Source: Mesorhizobium loti (GTDB lineage: Bacteria > Pseudomonadota > Alphaproteobacteria > Rhizobiales > Rhizobiaceae). From it: a stretch of 64,000 bases of DNA. How positions within the stretch are numbered: the first letter of the stretch is position 1; the number at the start of each line of letters is the position of its first letter. Where the stretch lies: the NCBI RefSeq assembly GCF_001510895.1, contig NZ_LPWA01000046.1, positions 1-64,000 on the forward strand. Direction: 5' to 3'. The notes beneath the pieces are model-generated. The model was given only the letters and a program-made list of their open reading frames with translations, was not told the origin of the DNA and ran no database searches. The position numbers were made by a program, and so were the translations under genes. Positions 8,341-18,730 of this stretch are shown piece by piece.

Positions 8341-8432
8341 GGCAATAGGCAATAGGCAGTAGGCATCAGGGAAGAACAAGTTTGGCGAGCTATAAATCCA
8401 TCGGCTTCCCTACTGCCTACTGCCTAGCCCCT
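8341..8432. repeat. Short inverted repeat built of TAGGCA-type units
   Basis: Between the epimerase gene and rnj, GGCAATAGGC/AGTAGGCATCAGGGAAG-type sequence on the left is mirrored by CTTCCCTACTGCCTACTGCC on the right (about 8403-8425). It can form a long hairpin in the transcript linking rnj to the epimerase gene, and looks like a dispersed intergenic element. Confidence 0.6.
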
Positions 8433-8438
8433 ACTCCC

Positions 8439-10109
8439 TCATCTCGTGACAAACACCGTCACCAGCGGCTTCTTGCCCCAGGCTTCGTTGGCGGCGCCGC
8501 GCACGGCGCGGCGCACGGCCTCCTGCACCAGGTCGAGGTCTTTTCGGCGCTGGCGCGGGATCGAGTCCACCGCGCCGATTGCCGCATCGAGCATCAGGTC
8601 TTCCAGTGTCTCGCCGCTGGCGTCGGCCTCGGCGACGCCGATCGCCACCAGGTCGGGGTCGCCTGCAAGCTCGTATTTGTCGTCGAGCACGACATTGACC
8701 GCGACATGGCCGGCGAAGGACAGCTTGCGCCGGTCGCGAATGCCCATCGCCTGGTCGGTGCCGATCAAGAACCCATCCTTGTAGAGGCGGCCGAACGGCA
8801 CCTGGTCGATGATCGTGGCGGGACCTGGCCAGAGCCTTAGCATGTCGCCGTCGCGCACCTGCGCCACCTGGCCGATGCCCGACATCGACATCAGCGAGCC
8901 CTGCGCCACCAGATGCGCCGCCTCCCCATGCACCGGCACGCCGATCTGCGGCCGCACCCATTCATACATCTTGCGCAATTCGCTACGGCGCGGATGGCCG
9001 GAAACATGCACCAGCGCATCGCCATCCTCGATGATCTTCATGCCGAGGTCGATCAGCCGGTTCTTGATCTCGAGAATCGCCTTCTCGTTGCCGGGAATGG
9101 TGCGCGAGGAAAACACCACCGTATCGCCGGCCGTCAGCGCCACCGACTTCATCTCATCGCGCGAGAGCTTTGCGAGTGCTGCCAGCGGCTCGCCCTGGCT
9201 GCCGGTGCAGATGATCACCAAATTTTCGCGCGGGATGAAGCCGTAGTCCTCTTCGGCGATGAATTCCGGCAGGCCGTCCATGTAACCGAGTTCGCCGGCG
9301 ACATCGATGACGCGCTTCAGCGAGCGGCCGAGCACCAGGCATTGCCGGCCGGCATCGCGCGCTGCCCTGGCAATCGAGACGATACGCCCGACATTGGAGG
9401 AAAACGTGGTGACCGCGACGCGACCCTTGGCTTTCTCGATGACGCCCTTGAGACCCTCGCCGACCGCCACTTCCGATGGCGAATCGCCTTCCCTCAGCGC
9501 ATTGGTGGAATCGCAGATCAGCGCCAGCACGCCCTTGTCGCCATAGGCGCGGAAACGCGCCTCGTCGGTCTTCGGACCGATCGTCGGCGCCGGATCGATC
9601 TTCCAGTCACCGGTGTGGATGACCGTTCCGGCCGGCGTGGTGATCGCCAGCGACATCGGCTCGGGGATGGAATGCGCCACCGGAATGGCCTCGATCTCGA
9701 ACGGTCCGATCGTGAACTTCTCGCCCGCTCGATAGATCGACGCCGGGATCTTCGGCGCGTTCTGCTCGCCCTGCCGCTTGGCCTCGAGCAGGCCGGCGGT
9801 GAACGGCGTCATCCAGACAGGCGCCTTGAGTTTCGGCCAGATGTCGAGCAGCGCGCCGTAATGGTCCTCATGCGCATGGGTGATGACGATGCCGCGCAAG
9901 CCGTCGATATTCTCCTCTATGAAGCGGGTGTCGGGCAGGATGAGATCGACGCCCGGATGCGCGGTATCGGGAAAGGTGACGCCGACATCGACGATGATCC
10001 ATTCGCGCGCATTGGCCGGCCCGTAGCCATAGAGGGCGAAGTTCATGCCGATCTCGCCGACGCCGCCGAGCGGCGCGAAGACGAGTTCGGCGTTTTCAGT
10101 ATTCGCCAT
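8439..10109 (-). CDS. rnj: Ribonuclease J
   Basis: RNase J is a metallo-beta-lactamase/beta-CASP nuclease that trims RNA 5' to 3' and matures rRNA; in rhizobia it takes the place of some RNase E functions. The 556-residue product shows the metal-binding motif ITHAHEDHYGAL near residue 80, HTGDWKIDPAP, CDSTNA, SSNVGRI, the beta-CASP SRTIPGNE region, and HVSGHPRR with the late histidine. ATG 10109 gives MANTENAELVFAPLGGVGEIG and is preceded by GGAAGG; longer upstream frames are not needed. It follows birA in the same direction with a 95-base gap. Confidence 0.93.
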   Translation of the reverse strand: MANTENAELVFAPLGGVGEIGMNFALYGYGPANAREWIIVDVGVTFPDTAHPGVDLILPDTRFIEENIDGLRGIVITHAHEDHYGALLDIWPKLKAPVWMTPFTAGLLEAKRQGEQNAPKIPASIYRAGEKFTIGPFEIEAIPVAHSIPEPMSLAITTPAGTVIHTGDWKIDPAPTIGPKTDEARFRAYGDKGVLALICDSTNALREGDSPSEVAVGEGLKGVIEKAKGRVAVTTFSSNVGRIVSIARAARDAGRQCLVLGRSLKRVIDVAGELGYMDGLPEFIAEEDYGFIPRENLVIICTGSQGEPLAALAKLSRDEMKSVALTAGDTVVFSSRTIPGNEKAILEIKNRLIDLGMKIIEDGDALVHVSGHPRRSELRKMYEWVRPQIGVPVHGEAAHLVAQGSLMSMSGIGQVAQVRDGDMLRLWPGPATIIDQVPFGRLYKDGFLIGTDQAMGIRDRRKLSFAGHVAVNVVLDDKYELAGDPDLVAIGVAEADASGETLEDLMLDAAIGAVDSIPRQRRKDLDLVQEAVRRAVRGAANEAWGKKPLVTVFVTR

Positions 10110-10204
10110 GAATTCTTTCCTTCCTGGCCGCTCGGGCCAAGCCATTAGCGAATTCCAGGAAAAGTGTGTCACGGTTTTCCGTCCAGAATTGCGCAAAAAC
10201 AAAA

Positions 10205-11026
10205 CTAACCTCGCGCCGAGGCGACCGCGCCGAAATGCACGTCGCCGGCCGCGATCGTCAAAACAGATCCGTCATCGTCGCGGATCACGAAACGGCAGTC
10301 CTCGTCAATGGTCTCGAAGACGCCGCGCACCACATTGCCGTCAATTCTGACAGCAACCTCGCCGCCGAGCCCGGCCGCGCGAGCCAGCCAGCGCTTTCTG
10401 ATCGCGGTGAGCCCGCGCCCGTCGTCCCACAGTCTGAAATTCTCGCTCCAGGCGTCCGAAAGCGCCAGGAACAGCGTTTCGGCATCGCAATTGGCGCCCA
10501 ATGCCTTGAGCGATGTCGCCGGATAGGGCAAATCCTCCGGATAAGCCACGACATTGACGCCGATGCCGACGGCAACCGCGAAACGGCCGCCGTCCAGCAT
10601 CGCCGATTCCAGCAGGATGCCGGCAAGCTTGGCGCCGGAAGCGAGCACGTCGTTCGGCCATTTCAGCTCGAAGCGATTGCGACCCTGGCTCGCGCCGTCG
10701 AGCGCGACGGCGACCCTGCCCTGTGGCACGACGGCGTCGAGCGCATCGCCGAGCGCCAGCCCGGCGACGAAACCAAGCGTCGCCGCAAGCCTCAACTCGC
10801 CACTGGGAACCAGGAGCAGCGTTGCCGCCAGATTGCCTTCGGGCGTCGCCCAGGCGCGGCCGCGCCGGCCGCGGCCGCTTTCCTGCTTTTTCGAGACGAC
10901 CCAGAGTTTTCCCGGATCGCCGGCGCGCGCATGGTCCAGCGCTAGCGCGTTGGTCGAGCCGACGCTGTCATGGGCCTCGAGCCGGAACCCCTCCGACGCC
11001 GCGGTTGGAGCCAGCCGAAATGCCAT
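10205..11026 (-). CDS. birA: Biotin--[acetyl-CoA-carboxylase] ligase (monofunctional)
   Basis: BirA activates biotin as biotinyl-AMP and attaches it to the biotin carboxyl carrier protein. The product (about 273 residues) contains the biotinyl-AMP loop SGRGRRGRAW, the FELKWPNDVLASGAKLAGILLE catalytic core with the conserved lysine, and a C-terminal SH3-like cap. It lacks the N-terminal winged-helix domain of E. coli BirA, so it is an enzyme only and not the biotin repressor. ATG 11026 is 4 bases after the nuoN stop, so it is cotranscribed with complex I, a conserved arrangement in rhizobia. Confidence 0.9.
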   Translation of the reverse strand: MAFRLAPTAASEGFRLEAHDSVGSTNALALDHARAGDPGKLWVVSKKQESGRGRRGRAWATPEGNLAATLLLVPSGELRLAATLGFVAGLALGDALDAVVPQGRVAVALDGASQGRNRFELKWPNDVLASGAKLAGILLESAMLDGGRFAVAVGIGVNVVAYPEDLPYPATSLKALGANCDAETLFLALSDAWSENFRLWDDGRGLTAIRKRWLARAAGLGGEVAVRIDGNVVRGVFETIDEDCRFVIRDDDGSVLTIAAGDVHFGAVASARG

Positions 11027-11030
11027 CCCG

Positions 11031-12466
11031 TCAGAAGAACGTCTTTGCGGCGGCTTCGGCATAGCTGCCGATCAGCCCGCCGATCAGCACGTAGAACAGC
11101 ACGAAGGCGCCGCTGACGCCAAGCACGAGGCGCAGCTCGCTGGCCATCGGCACGAAGCCGCCGACAGGCTCGTCGAACCACATGATCTTGATGATGCGCA
11201 GATAATAGTAGGCGCCCACCACCGAGGCCAGCACGCCGATGATCGCCAGCGCATAGAGATGCGCGTTGATGGCGGCCAGGAACACGTACCACTTCCCCCA
11301 GAAGCCCGCGAGCGGCGGAATGCCGGCCAGCGAGAACATCAGAATGGTGAGGATGGTGGCCATGACCGGATTGGTCGAGGCCAAGCCGGCCAGATCGCCG
11401 ATCTGCTCGACATTGCCCTCCTTGCGCCGCATGGCGAGGATGAAGGCGAAGGTGCCGAGCGTCATCACCAGATAGATCAGCATGTAGATGGCGACGCCGC
11501 GCACGCCGGCCTGGCTGTTGGCGGCAAGGCCGACCAACGCGTAGCCCATATGGCCGATCGAGGAATAGGCCATCAGGCGCTTGATGTTGGTCTGGCCGAT
11601 CGCGGCGAAGGCGCCGAGCGCCATCGAGGCGATCGAGATGAAGACGACGATCTGCTGCCAGTCGGCGGCGATCGGCTTGAAGGCGCCCATGGTGACGCGC
11701 ACGATAAGCGCCATCGCCGCCATCTTCGGCGCCGCCGCCAGGAAGGCGGTGATCGGCGTCGGCGCGCCTTCATAGACGTCCGGCGTCCACATGTGGAACG
11801 GCACCGCCGAGATCTTGAAGGCAAGGCCGGCGAGCACGAAGACCAGGCCGAAGACGAGACCGAGCTGACGCTCGCCGCCGCCCAGCGCCGTGGCGATCTC
11901 GTGGAAGCCGGTGTTGCCGGTGTAACCGTAGACCAGCGAGATGCCGTAGAGCAGCATGCCCGAGGACAGCGCGCCGAGGACGAAGTACTTCAGCCCCGCT
12001 TCGGTCGAGCGGAGATTGTCGCGGTTGATCGCCGCCAGCACATAGATCGCCAGCGACTGCAGCTCCAGCCCGAGATAGAGCCCGATCATACCGTTGGCCG
12101 AGATCATCAGCATCATGCCGAGCGTGCAAAGCACGATCAGCACCGGATATTCGAACTTGTCGAAATGCTCCTGCCTGGCGAAACGCATCGACATGACCAG
12201 CGTCACCGCCGAGCCGATCAGCGCCAGCATCTTCATGAAGCGGCCGAAGGAATCCTGGACGAAGGCGCTGCCATAGGCCGCCCCCTCCCCGCCGGAGAAG
12301 GCCAGCCAAAGGCCGGCGACGACCAGCACCGCGACCGCGAGCCCGGTCACCGTCATCGTGTTGTTGGAGCGCGAATAGGCGCCCACCATCAAAAGCGCCA
12401 GCGCGCCGATGGCGAGGATCAGTTCGGGCGCGAGAGCGAAAGGCTGGAGAGAAGGTCCGGCGTCAT
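11031..12466 (-). CDS. nuoN: NADH-quinone oxidoreductase subunit N (one-base frame break near the start)
   Basis: NuoN is one of three antiporter-like membrane subunits of complex I. The body has the 14-helix Mrp/antiporter pattern with [14 protein letters not shown], the conserved lysine helix [16 protein letters not shown], and [11 protein letters not shown]. The intact long frame begins only at 12392, but ATG 12466 with MTPDLL, right after the nuoM stop, is clearly the real start. One base is missing near 12444-12454; adding a C gives a continuous [17 protein letters not shown]-terminus. Last nuo gene before birA. Confidence 0.9.
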
Positions 12467-12479
12467 GGTTTATCCCCAG

Positions 12480-13985
12480 TCAGTTCGCCGCCGCGGTCTG
12501 CGCGGAATTGATGGATGCGGTGACGTTGGTGACGAGCGCCTTGACCGACTGCGTCGTGACGTCGAACACCGGCGCCGGATAGACGCCGAAGAAGATGACC
12601 AGCACCACCAGCGGGTAGATGATCGCCTTCTCGCGGGTCGAGAGGTCGAGCAGGTTCTTCAGGCTTTCCTTGGTCAGCGCGCCGAAGATCACCCGGCGGT
12701 AGAGCCAGAGCGCGTAAGCCGCCGACAGGATCACGCCGGTGGCGGCGAAGAAGGCCACCCAGGTGTTGACCCGGAACACGCCGAGCATGGTCAGGAACTC
12801 GCCGACGAAGCCGCTGGTGCCCGGCAGGCCGACATTGGCCATGGTGAAGATCATGAACACGGTGGCGTATTTCGGCATGTTGTTGACCAGCCCACCATAG
12901 GCGTCGATCTCGCGCGTATGCATGCGGTCGTAGATGACGCCGACGCACAGGAACAGCGCGCCGGAGACGAGGCCGTGGCTGAGCATCTGGAACATCGCGC
13001 CCTGCACGCCTTCCTGGTTCATCGCGAAGATGCCCATGGTGACGAAGCCCATATGGGCGACCGACGAATAGGCGATCAGCTTCTTCATGTCCTCCTGCAT
13101 CAGCGCTACCAGCGAGGTGTAGATGATGGCGACGACGGAGAGCGTGAAGATAAGCGGCGCAAACGTCTCCGACGCCAGCGGGAACATCGGCAGCGAGAAG
13201 CGCAGGAAGCCGTACCCGCCCATCTTCAAGAGGATGGCGGCCAGGATGACCGAACCTGCCGTCGGCGCCTCGACATGCGCGTCGGGCAGCCAGGTGTGCA
13301 CCGGCCACATCGGCATCTTCACCGCGAAGGAGGCGAAGAAGGCGAGCCACAGCCAGGTCTGCATGTTGGCTGGGAAGTTATGCGTCAGAAGCGTCGTGAT
13401 GTCGGTCGTGCCAGACTGGAAGAACATCGCCATGATGGCGAGCAGCATCAGCACCGAGCCGGCAAGCGTATAGAGGAAGAACTTGAATGAGGCATAGACG
13501 CGCCGCTTGCCGCCCCAGACGCCGATGATGATGAACATCGGGATCAGGCCGCCCTCGAAAAAGACGTAGAACAGCACGATGTCGAGCGCGCAGAACACGC
13601 CGATCATCAGCGTCTCGAGGATCAGGAAGGCGATCATGTAGGCCTTGACGCGCTTCTCGATCGCTTCCCACGAAGCCAGGATGCTGAGCGGCATCAGGAA
13701 AGTGGTCAGGATGACGAATAGCATCGAGATGCCATCGACGCCCATATGGTAGGAAATGCCCGAATCCAGCCAGGCGTGTTTCTCGACGAACTGGAAGCCG
13801 GCCTGCGAAGTGTCGAACCCCTTCCAGATGAACAGCGACACCACGAAGGTGAACGCCGTCGTGATGAAGGCGATCGAGCGGATGTTGCGGCGCGCGTTTT
13901 CGCTGTCGTCGCTGATCGGCAGAATGAGCAGAACACCAACCAGCGGCAGGAAGGTGACCAGCGAGAGGATTGGCCAGTCGGTCAT
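12480..13985 (-). CDS. nuoM: NADH-quinone oxidoreductase subunit M
   Basis: The 501-residue antiporter-like proton-pumping subunit has the conserved glutamate helix ([20 protein letters not shown]), [34 protein letters not shown], and the lysine region [18 protein letters not shown]. It is full length and unbroken. The ATG overlaps the nuoL stop by one base, showing tight coupling inside the nuo operon. The gene has no sign of transfer; codon use matches its neighbours. Confidence 0.97.
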   Translation of the reverse strand: MTDWPILSLVTFLPLVGVLLILPISDDSENARRNIRSIAFITTAFTFVVSLFIWKGFDTSQAGFQFVEKHAWLDSGISYHMGVDGISMLFVILTTFLMPLSILASWEAIEKRVKAYMIAFLILETLMIGVFCALDIVLFYVFFEGGLIPMFIIIGVWGGKRRVYASFKFFLYTLAGSVLMLLAIMAMFFQSGTTDITTLLTHNFPANMQTWLWLAFFASFAVKMPMWPVHTWLPDAHVEAPTAGSVILAAILLKMGGYGFLRFSLPMFPLASETFAPLIFTLSVVAIIYTSLVALMQEDMKKLIAYSSVAHMGFVTMGIFAMNQEGVQGAMFQMLSHGLVSGALFLCVGVIYDRMHTREIDAYGGLVNNMPKYATVFMIFTMANVGLPGTSGFVGEFLTMLGVFRVNTWVAFFAATGVILSAAYALWLYRRVIFGALTKESLKNLLDLSTREKAIIYPLVVLVIFFGVYPAPVFDVTTQSVKALVTNVTASINSAQTAAAN

Positions 13986-15957
13986 CAGAGCATCATCCAG
14001 GTGACGAGAGCGGCCACGCCGATCAGCATGGCGAAAGCATAGTGGTAGAGATAGCCGGTCTGCAGCTTGACGACGCGGTTGGTGACGTCGACGACGCGCG
14101 CCGAGATGCCGTCCGGTCCGAGCCCGTCGATGATGGCGCCGTCACCGGTCTTCCACAGGAACCGGCCGAAGCGCTTCGCCGGCCGCACGAATAGGAAGTC
14201 GTAGAGCTCGTCGAAATACCACTTGTTGAGCAGGAAGCCATAAAGCAGGCGATGGTTGGCAGCAACGCTTCGGGGCAATTCCGGCGAGCGGATGTAGAAC
14301 TTCCAGGCGATCGCAAAGCCGATGACCATGGCGATGAACGGCGCCAGTTCCACCCACAGCGGCAGTTCGTGGATCTCGTGCAGGATGTGGTTCTCCGGCA
14401 GCGTGAACAGCGAGGCCTTCCAGAACTCGGCATAGCCTTCGCCGATGAAGGCGCCGTGGAAGAGGATGCCGGCAAACAGCGCGCCGGCGGCCAGAACATA
14501 GAGCGGCACCAGCATCACAGGGGGCGATTCATGCACGTGATGCATGACCTCGTGGCTGGCGCGCGGCTCGCCGTGGAAGGTCATGAAGATCAGCCGCCAG
14601 GAATAGAAGCTGGTGAAGCAGGCGGCGACCACCAGCAGTACGAAGGCGGTGCCGGCAAACAGATTGTGGCTGGCAAACGCGCTTTCAATGATCGCGTCCT
14701 TGGAGAAGAAGCCGGCCGTGCCTATGACGGTCACGGGGATGCCGACGCCGGTCAGCGCCAGCGTGCCGATCACCATCATCCAGTAGGTCTTGGGAATGAG
14801 CGTTCTCAGCCCGCCCATCTTGCGCATGTCCTGCTCGTCGGAGACGGCGTGGATGACCGAGCCCGAACCAAGGAACAGCAGCGCCTTGAAGAAGGCGTGC
14901 GTGAAGAGGTGGAAGATCGCCGCGCCATAGGCGCCGACGCCGAGCGCCACGAACATGTAGCCGAGCTGCGAGCAGGTCGAATAGGCGATGACGCGCTTGA
15001 TGTCGTTCTGCACCAGACCGACGGTCGCCGCAAAGAAAGCGGTGAAGGCGCCGATGAAGGTGACGACGATGAGCGCCGAATGCGACAGCTCGAACAACGG
15101 CGAGAGCCTCGCCAGCATGAACACGCCGGCCGTCACCATGGTCGCGGCATGGATCAGCGCCGAGACAGGCGTCGGGCCTTCCATGGCGTCGGGCAGCCAG
15201 GTGTGCAGCGGCACCTGCGCCGACTTACCCATGGCGCCCATGAAGAGCAGCAGGCAGACCACCGTCAGCGCCGTGTGCTTGTCCAGCGCATGGCCGAGGA
15301 AGGTGAGCACGGCGGCGCCCTCCGGCGCGCCTTCGGCCGGCAGGAAGGAGGCCGCGTTGGCGAAGACGGTGCCGAGATTGACCGAGCCGAACAGCACGAA
15401 GACGCCGAAAATGCCGAGCGCGAAGCCGAAATCGCCGACGCGGTTGACGACGAAGGCCTTGATCGCGGCGGCGTTGGCCGATGGCTTCTTGTACCAGAAG
15501 CCGATCAGCAGGTAGGAGGCGAGGCCGACGCCTTCCCAGCCGAAGAACATCTGCACCAGGTTGTCGGCCGTCACCAGCATCAGCATCGCGAAGGTGAACA
15601 GCGACAGATAGGCGAAGAAGCGCGGCCGGTCCGGATCGTGGTGCATGTAGCCGATCGAATAGATATGGACCAGCGCCGACACCGTGTTGACGACGACCAA
15701 CATCACCACGGTGAGCGTGTCGATCCTGAGCGCCCAGGCGGCGTCGAGCCCGCCGGCCTGGATCCAGCGCAGCACCGGCACGGTGAACACCTCGCCATGG
15801 CCGAAGCCGACGGTGAAGAAGGCGATCCACGACAGCACGCCCGAGATCACCAGGAAGCCGGAGGTGATGTATTCGGATGCTTGGCGCCCAGCGAATTGCC
15901 GAACAGGCCGACAATCAGGAAGCCGAGCAGAGGAAGGAAGACGATGGCCTGGTACAT
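13985..15957 (-). CDS. nuoL: NADH-quinone oxidoreductase subunit L (one-base frame break)
   Basis: NuoL is the distal proton-pumping subunit with the long lateral helix at its C-terminus. Visible motifs are [58 protein letters not shown], and [17 protein letters not shown]. The uninterrupted frame begins at 15850, but [20 protein letters not shown] is encoded from ATG 15957 in another frame. A single missing base near 15880 (CC read as C on the plus strand) joins the two, giving about 657 residues, normal for the family. It sits 11 bases after nuoK. Confidence 0.92.
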
Positions 15958-15968
15958 GGTGGTTCCCG

Positions 15969-16277
15969 TCAACCCTTCATCTGGCTCACGTCTTCGACCG
16001 CGATCGAGCCGCGGTTGCGGAAGAAGACGACAAGAATGGCAAGTCCGATCGCGGCCTCGGCCGCGGCGACCGTCAGCACGAACAGGGCGAACACCTGCCC
16101 GACGAGGTCATGCAGCGCCGCCGAGAAAGCGACGAAGTTGATGTTGACCGCAAGCAGGATCAGCTCGATCGACATCAGGATGACGATGATGTTGCGGCGG
16201 TTCAAAAAGACGCCGAACACGCCGAGCGTGAACAGGATCGCCGATAAGGTCAGATAATGCGCGATGCCGACGACCAT
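15969..16277 (-). CDS. nuoK: NADH-quinone oxidoreductase subunit K
   Basis: The 102-residue protein has three membrane helices. It carries the two buried glutamates needed for proton transfer: one in [20 protein letters not shown] and one in [15 protein letters not shown]. It is the MrpC-like partner in the membrane arm of complex I. It is unbroken and starts one base past the nuoJ stop region, between nuoJ and nuoL. Confidence 0.96.
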   Translation of the reverse strand: MVVGIAHYLTLSAILFTLGVFGVFLNRRNIIVILMSIELILLAVNINFVAFSAALHDLVGQVFALFVLTVAAAEAAIGLAILVVFFRNRGSIAVEDVSQMKG

Positions 16278-16278
16278 C

Positions 16279-16899
16279 TCAGATACCCTCGCCCGACTTG
16301 ACTTTGCGGATTTCCATGCCCGTCGCGGCCGTTCGACCGACCTGGGCGGCGATCGACTGCCGCTTGACGCCTTCCTTGTGGCGCAGCGTCAAGACGATGG
16401 CGCCGATCATGGCGACCAAGAGCACGAGGCCGGCGATCTGGAAGTAATAAAGGTAGTCCGTGTAGAGGATGTCGCCGAGTGCTGCCGTGTTGGAGCGCGT
16501 GGCGATATCCGGCGTTGCCTTCGCGACCGTCGGGGCAAGCTGCGGCGCGAAACTGTAGCCGCCGAGCACGACGATCAGCTCCGCCGCCAGGATCAGCCCG
16601 ACCAGCGCGCCGATCGGCGCATATTGCAGCGCGCCCTGCTTCATCTCGGCAAAGTCGACGTCGAGCATCATGACGACGAACAGGAACAGCACCATCACCG
16701 CGCCGACATAGACGACGAGCAGGATCAGGGCCAGGAATTCGGCGCCGGTCAACAGGAACAGCCCCGCGGCGTTGAAGAAGGTCAGGATGAGGAACAGCAC
16801 CGAATGCACGGGGTTGCGCGACGAAATGACCATGAAGGCCGACGCCACGGCAATAAAGGCGAAGAGGTAGAAAAAGACCGCCTCTAATCCACTCAGCAT
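16279..16899 (-). CDS. nuoJ: NADH-quinone oxidoreductase subunit J
   Basis: NuoJ (about 206 residues, five helices) forms part of the complex I membrane arm near the quinone cavity. The conserved [26 protein letters not shown] and [19 protein letters not shown] segments are present, the latter holding the helix 3 pi-bulge region. ATG 16899 gives the normal [15 protein letters not shown] start; the open frame upstream runs into a repeat. It is followed by nuoK with a 1-base gap and preceded by a 294-base repeat-bearing spacer after nuoI. Confidence 0.94.
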   Translation of the reverse strand: MLSGLEAVFFYLFAFIAVASAFMVISSRNPVHSVLFLILTFFNAAGLFLLTGAEFLALILLVVYVGAVMVLFLFVVMMLDVDFAEMKQGALQYAPIGALVGLILAAELIVVLGGYSFAPQLAPTVAKATPDIATRSNTAALGDILYTDYLYYFQIAGLVLLVAMIGAIVLTLRHKEGVKRQSIAAQVGRTAATGMEIRKVKSGEGI

Positions 16900-16989
16900 G
16901 GGTTCCCCCGGGTTCCTGTCGGATCGGACATTCATCCTCTCCGTTGTCTTGGGCTTCGCCCCGCCTCCGGGACCGAAGCCGCGTTGTCC

Positions 16990-17160
16990 TAGCGCATGTT
17001 CCGATCGGGTTCAAAGACCTCGATCGAAAGAAACATGCGTCACTCTTTCATTCCGGAGGATGATCGGTCGAAAAGCCTGCAAACTTTTCGGGATCATCCT
17101 CTTCAATTCCGGAGGATGATCTTGTCAGAAAAGTCTGCAACTTTTCGGGATCATCCTTGG
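16990..17160. repeat. Rhizobial intergenic mosaic element inside the nuo operon
   Basis: Three hairpins occur in tandem between nuoI and nuoJ. GCATGTTCCGATCG pairs with CGATCGAAAGAAACATGC (about 16994-17037). Two related units follow (about 17050-17105 and 17106-17158), each with GGATGATC and GATCATCC arms and an inner AAAAG/CTTTTCG stem. The units differ by several bases. They look like RIME-type elements; being inside one operon they will be transcribed. Confidence 0.65.
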
Positions 17161-17193
17161 ACGAGGTCCTGTGCCCCGTCCATGCGTCAAATG

Positions 17194-17685
17194 TCAGCGA
17201 TAGGGCGCGTCCAGCGCGATGTTGCGCGCCAGTTCCCGCTCCCAGCGATCGCCGTTCGCGAGCAGCTTTTCCTTGTTGTAGTAAAGCTCCTCGCGCGTCT
17301 CGGTCGCGAATTCGAAGTTCGGCCCCTCGACGATGGCGTCGACCGGGCAGGCCTCCTGGCAGAAGCCGCAATAGATGCACTTCACCATGTCGATGTCGTA
17401 GCGCACCGTGCGCCGCGTGCCGTCATTGCGGCGCGGGCCGGCCTCGATGGTGATCGCCTGCGCCGGACAGATCGCTTCGCAGAGCTTGCAGGCAATACAG
17501 CGTTCCTCGCCGTTGGGATAGCGGCGCAGCGCATGCTCGCCACGGAAGCGCGGGCTGGTCGGCCCCTTCTCGTGCGGATAGTTGATCGTCTCCTTCGGCG
17601 CGAAGAACTGGCGCATCGACAGGAAAAAAGCGCTGACGAAATCTTTCAGCAGCAGCGCCTTTGCGGCTTGAGCAAGAGCGGACAT
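17194..17685 (-). CDS. nuoI: NADH-quinone oxidoreductase subunit I
   Basis: This 163-residue peripheral-arm subunit carries the two [4Fe-4S] clusters N6a and N6b, bound by [12 protein letters not shown] and [12 protein letters not shown], with [19 protein letters not shown] before the first motif. It passes electrons toward NuoB and cluster N2. ATG 17685 overlaps the nuoH stop, as usual in this operon. It is intact and of normal length. Confidence 0.97.
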   Translation of the reverse strand: MSALAQAAKALLLKDFVSAFFLSMRQFFAPKETINYPHEKGPTSPRFRGEHALRRYPNGEERCIACKLCEAICPAQAITIEAGPRRNDGTRRTVRYDIDMVKCIYCGFCQEACPVDAIVEGPNFEFATETREELYYNKEKLLANGDRWERELARNIALDAPYR

Positions 17686-18728
17686 CACGCAAATCCCGTG
17701 ATCTTGAGGAAGGCCGCGGTGGCGACGACCATGAACAGCGAGATCGGCAGGAAGACCTTCCAGCCCAGCCGCATCAGCTGGTCGTAGCGGTAGCGCGGCA
17801 CGAACGCCTTCACCATCGAGAACATGAAGAACACCAGGCAGACCTTGAGCACGAACCAGATCAGCCCAGGCACCCAGGTGAAGGGCGCGAAGTCGAATGG
17901 TGGCAGCCAGCCGCCGAGGAAGAGGATGGTGGCCAACGCGCACATCAAGACGACGGCGACATACTCACCGAGGAAGAAGAGCAGGAACGGCGTGGACGAA
18001 TATTCAACCATGTGGCCGGCGACCAGTTCCGATTCCGCCTCCACCAGATCGAAAGGCGGCCGGTTCGTCTCGGCCAGCGCCGAGATGAAGAAAACGATGA
18101 ACATCGGGAACAGCGACAGCCAGTGCCAGTCGAGGAAGGTGTTGGGCAGGCCGAGCCGCGTGCCCAGGCCATCCTGCTGCGACAGCACGATGTCGGAGAG
18201 GTTGAGCGAGCCAACGGTCAGCAGCACGGTGACGATGACGAAGCCGATCGAGACTTCGTAGGACACCATCTGCGCGGCCGAGCGCAGCGCGCCGAGGAAC
18301 GGATATTTCGAGTTCGACGCCCAGCCGCCCATGATCACGCCATAGACCTCGAGCGAGGAGATGGCGAAGACGTAGAGGATGCCGACATTGATGTTGGCGA
18401 TCGCCCAGCCTTGACTGACAGGGATGACGGCCCAGGCCGAGATCGCCAGCACCGCCGACACCAGCGGCGCCAGCAGGAAGACGCCCTTATTGGCGCCGGA
18501 CGGGATAACCGGCTCCTTGAAGACAAATTTCAACAGGTCGGCAAAGGCCTGCAGCGTGCCCCAGGGGCCGACGACATTCGGCCCGCGACGCAGCTGCACA
18601 GCCGCCCAGATCTTACGGTCGGCATAGAGCACGTAAGCCACGAAGATCAGAAGAACGACGATCAGCACGACCGACTTCAACAGGATCAGCAGCGCCGGCA
18701 GCACGTAGAAGGAAAAGAAGGTGTCCAT
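17685..18728 (-). CDS. nuoH: NADH-quinone oxidoreductase subunit H
   Basis: NuoH (347 residues, eight helices) forms the quinone-access chamber with NuoB and NuoD. Diagnostic segments are [62 protein letters not shown], and [26 protein letters not shown] with the conserved acidic residues. ATG 18728 begins [12 protein letters not shown] and directly follows the nuoG stop; the stop overlaps nuoI. Confidence 0.97.
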   Translation of the reverse strand: MDTFFSFYVLPALLILLKSVVLIVVLLIFVAYVLYADRKIWAAVQLRRGPNVVGPWGTLQAFADLLKFVFKEPVIPSGANKGVFLLAPLVSAVLAISAWAVIPVSQGWAIANINVGILYVFAISSLEVYGVIMGGWASNSKYPFLGALRSAAQMVSYEVSIGFVIVTVLLTVGSLNLSDIVLSQQDGLGTRLGLPNTFLDWHWLSLFPMFIVFFISALAETNRPPFDLVEAESELVAGHMVEYSSTPFLLFFLGEYVAVVLMCALATILFLGGWLPPFDFAPFTWVPGLIWFVLKVCLVFFMFSMVKAFVPRYRYDQLMRLGWKVFLPISLFMVVATAAFLKITGFA

Positions 18729-18730
18729 GC

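Noticed and set aside
10554..13490. A 978-residue open frame on the plus strand across birA, nuoN and nuoM
   Set aside because: It is antisense to well-recognised genes, rich in His/Arg/Glu/Asp as GC-rich shadow frames are, and has no family signature or ribosome site.
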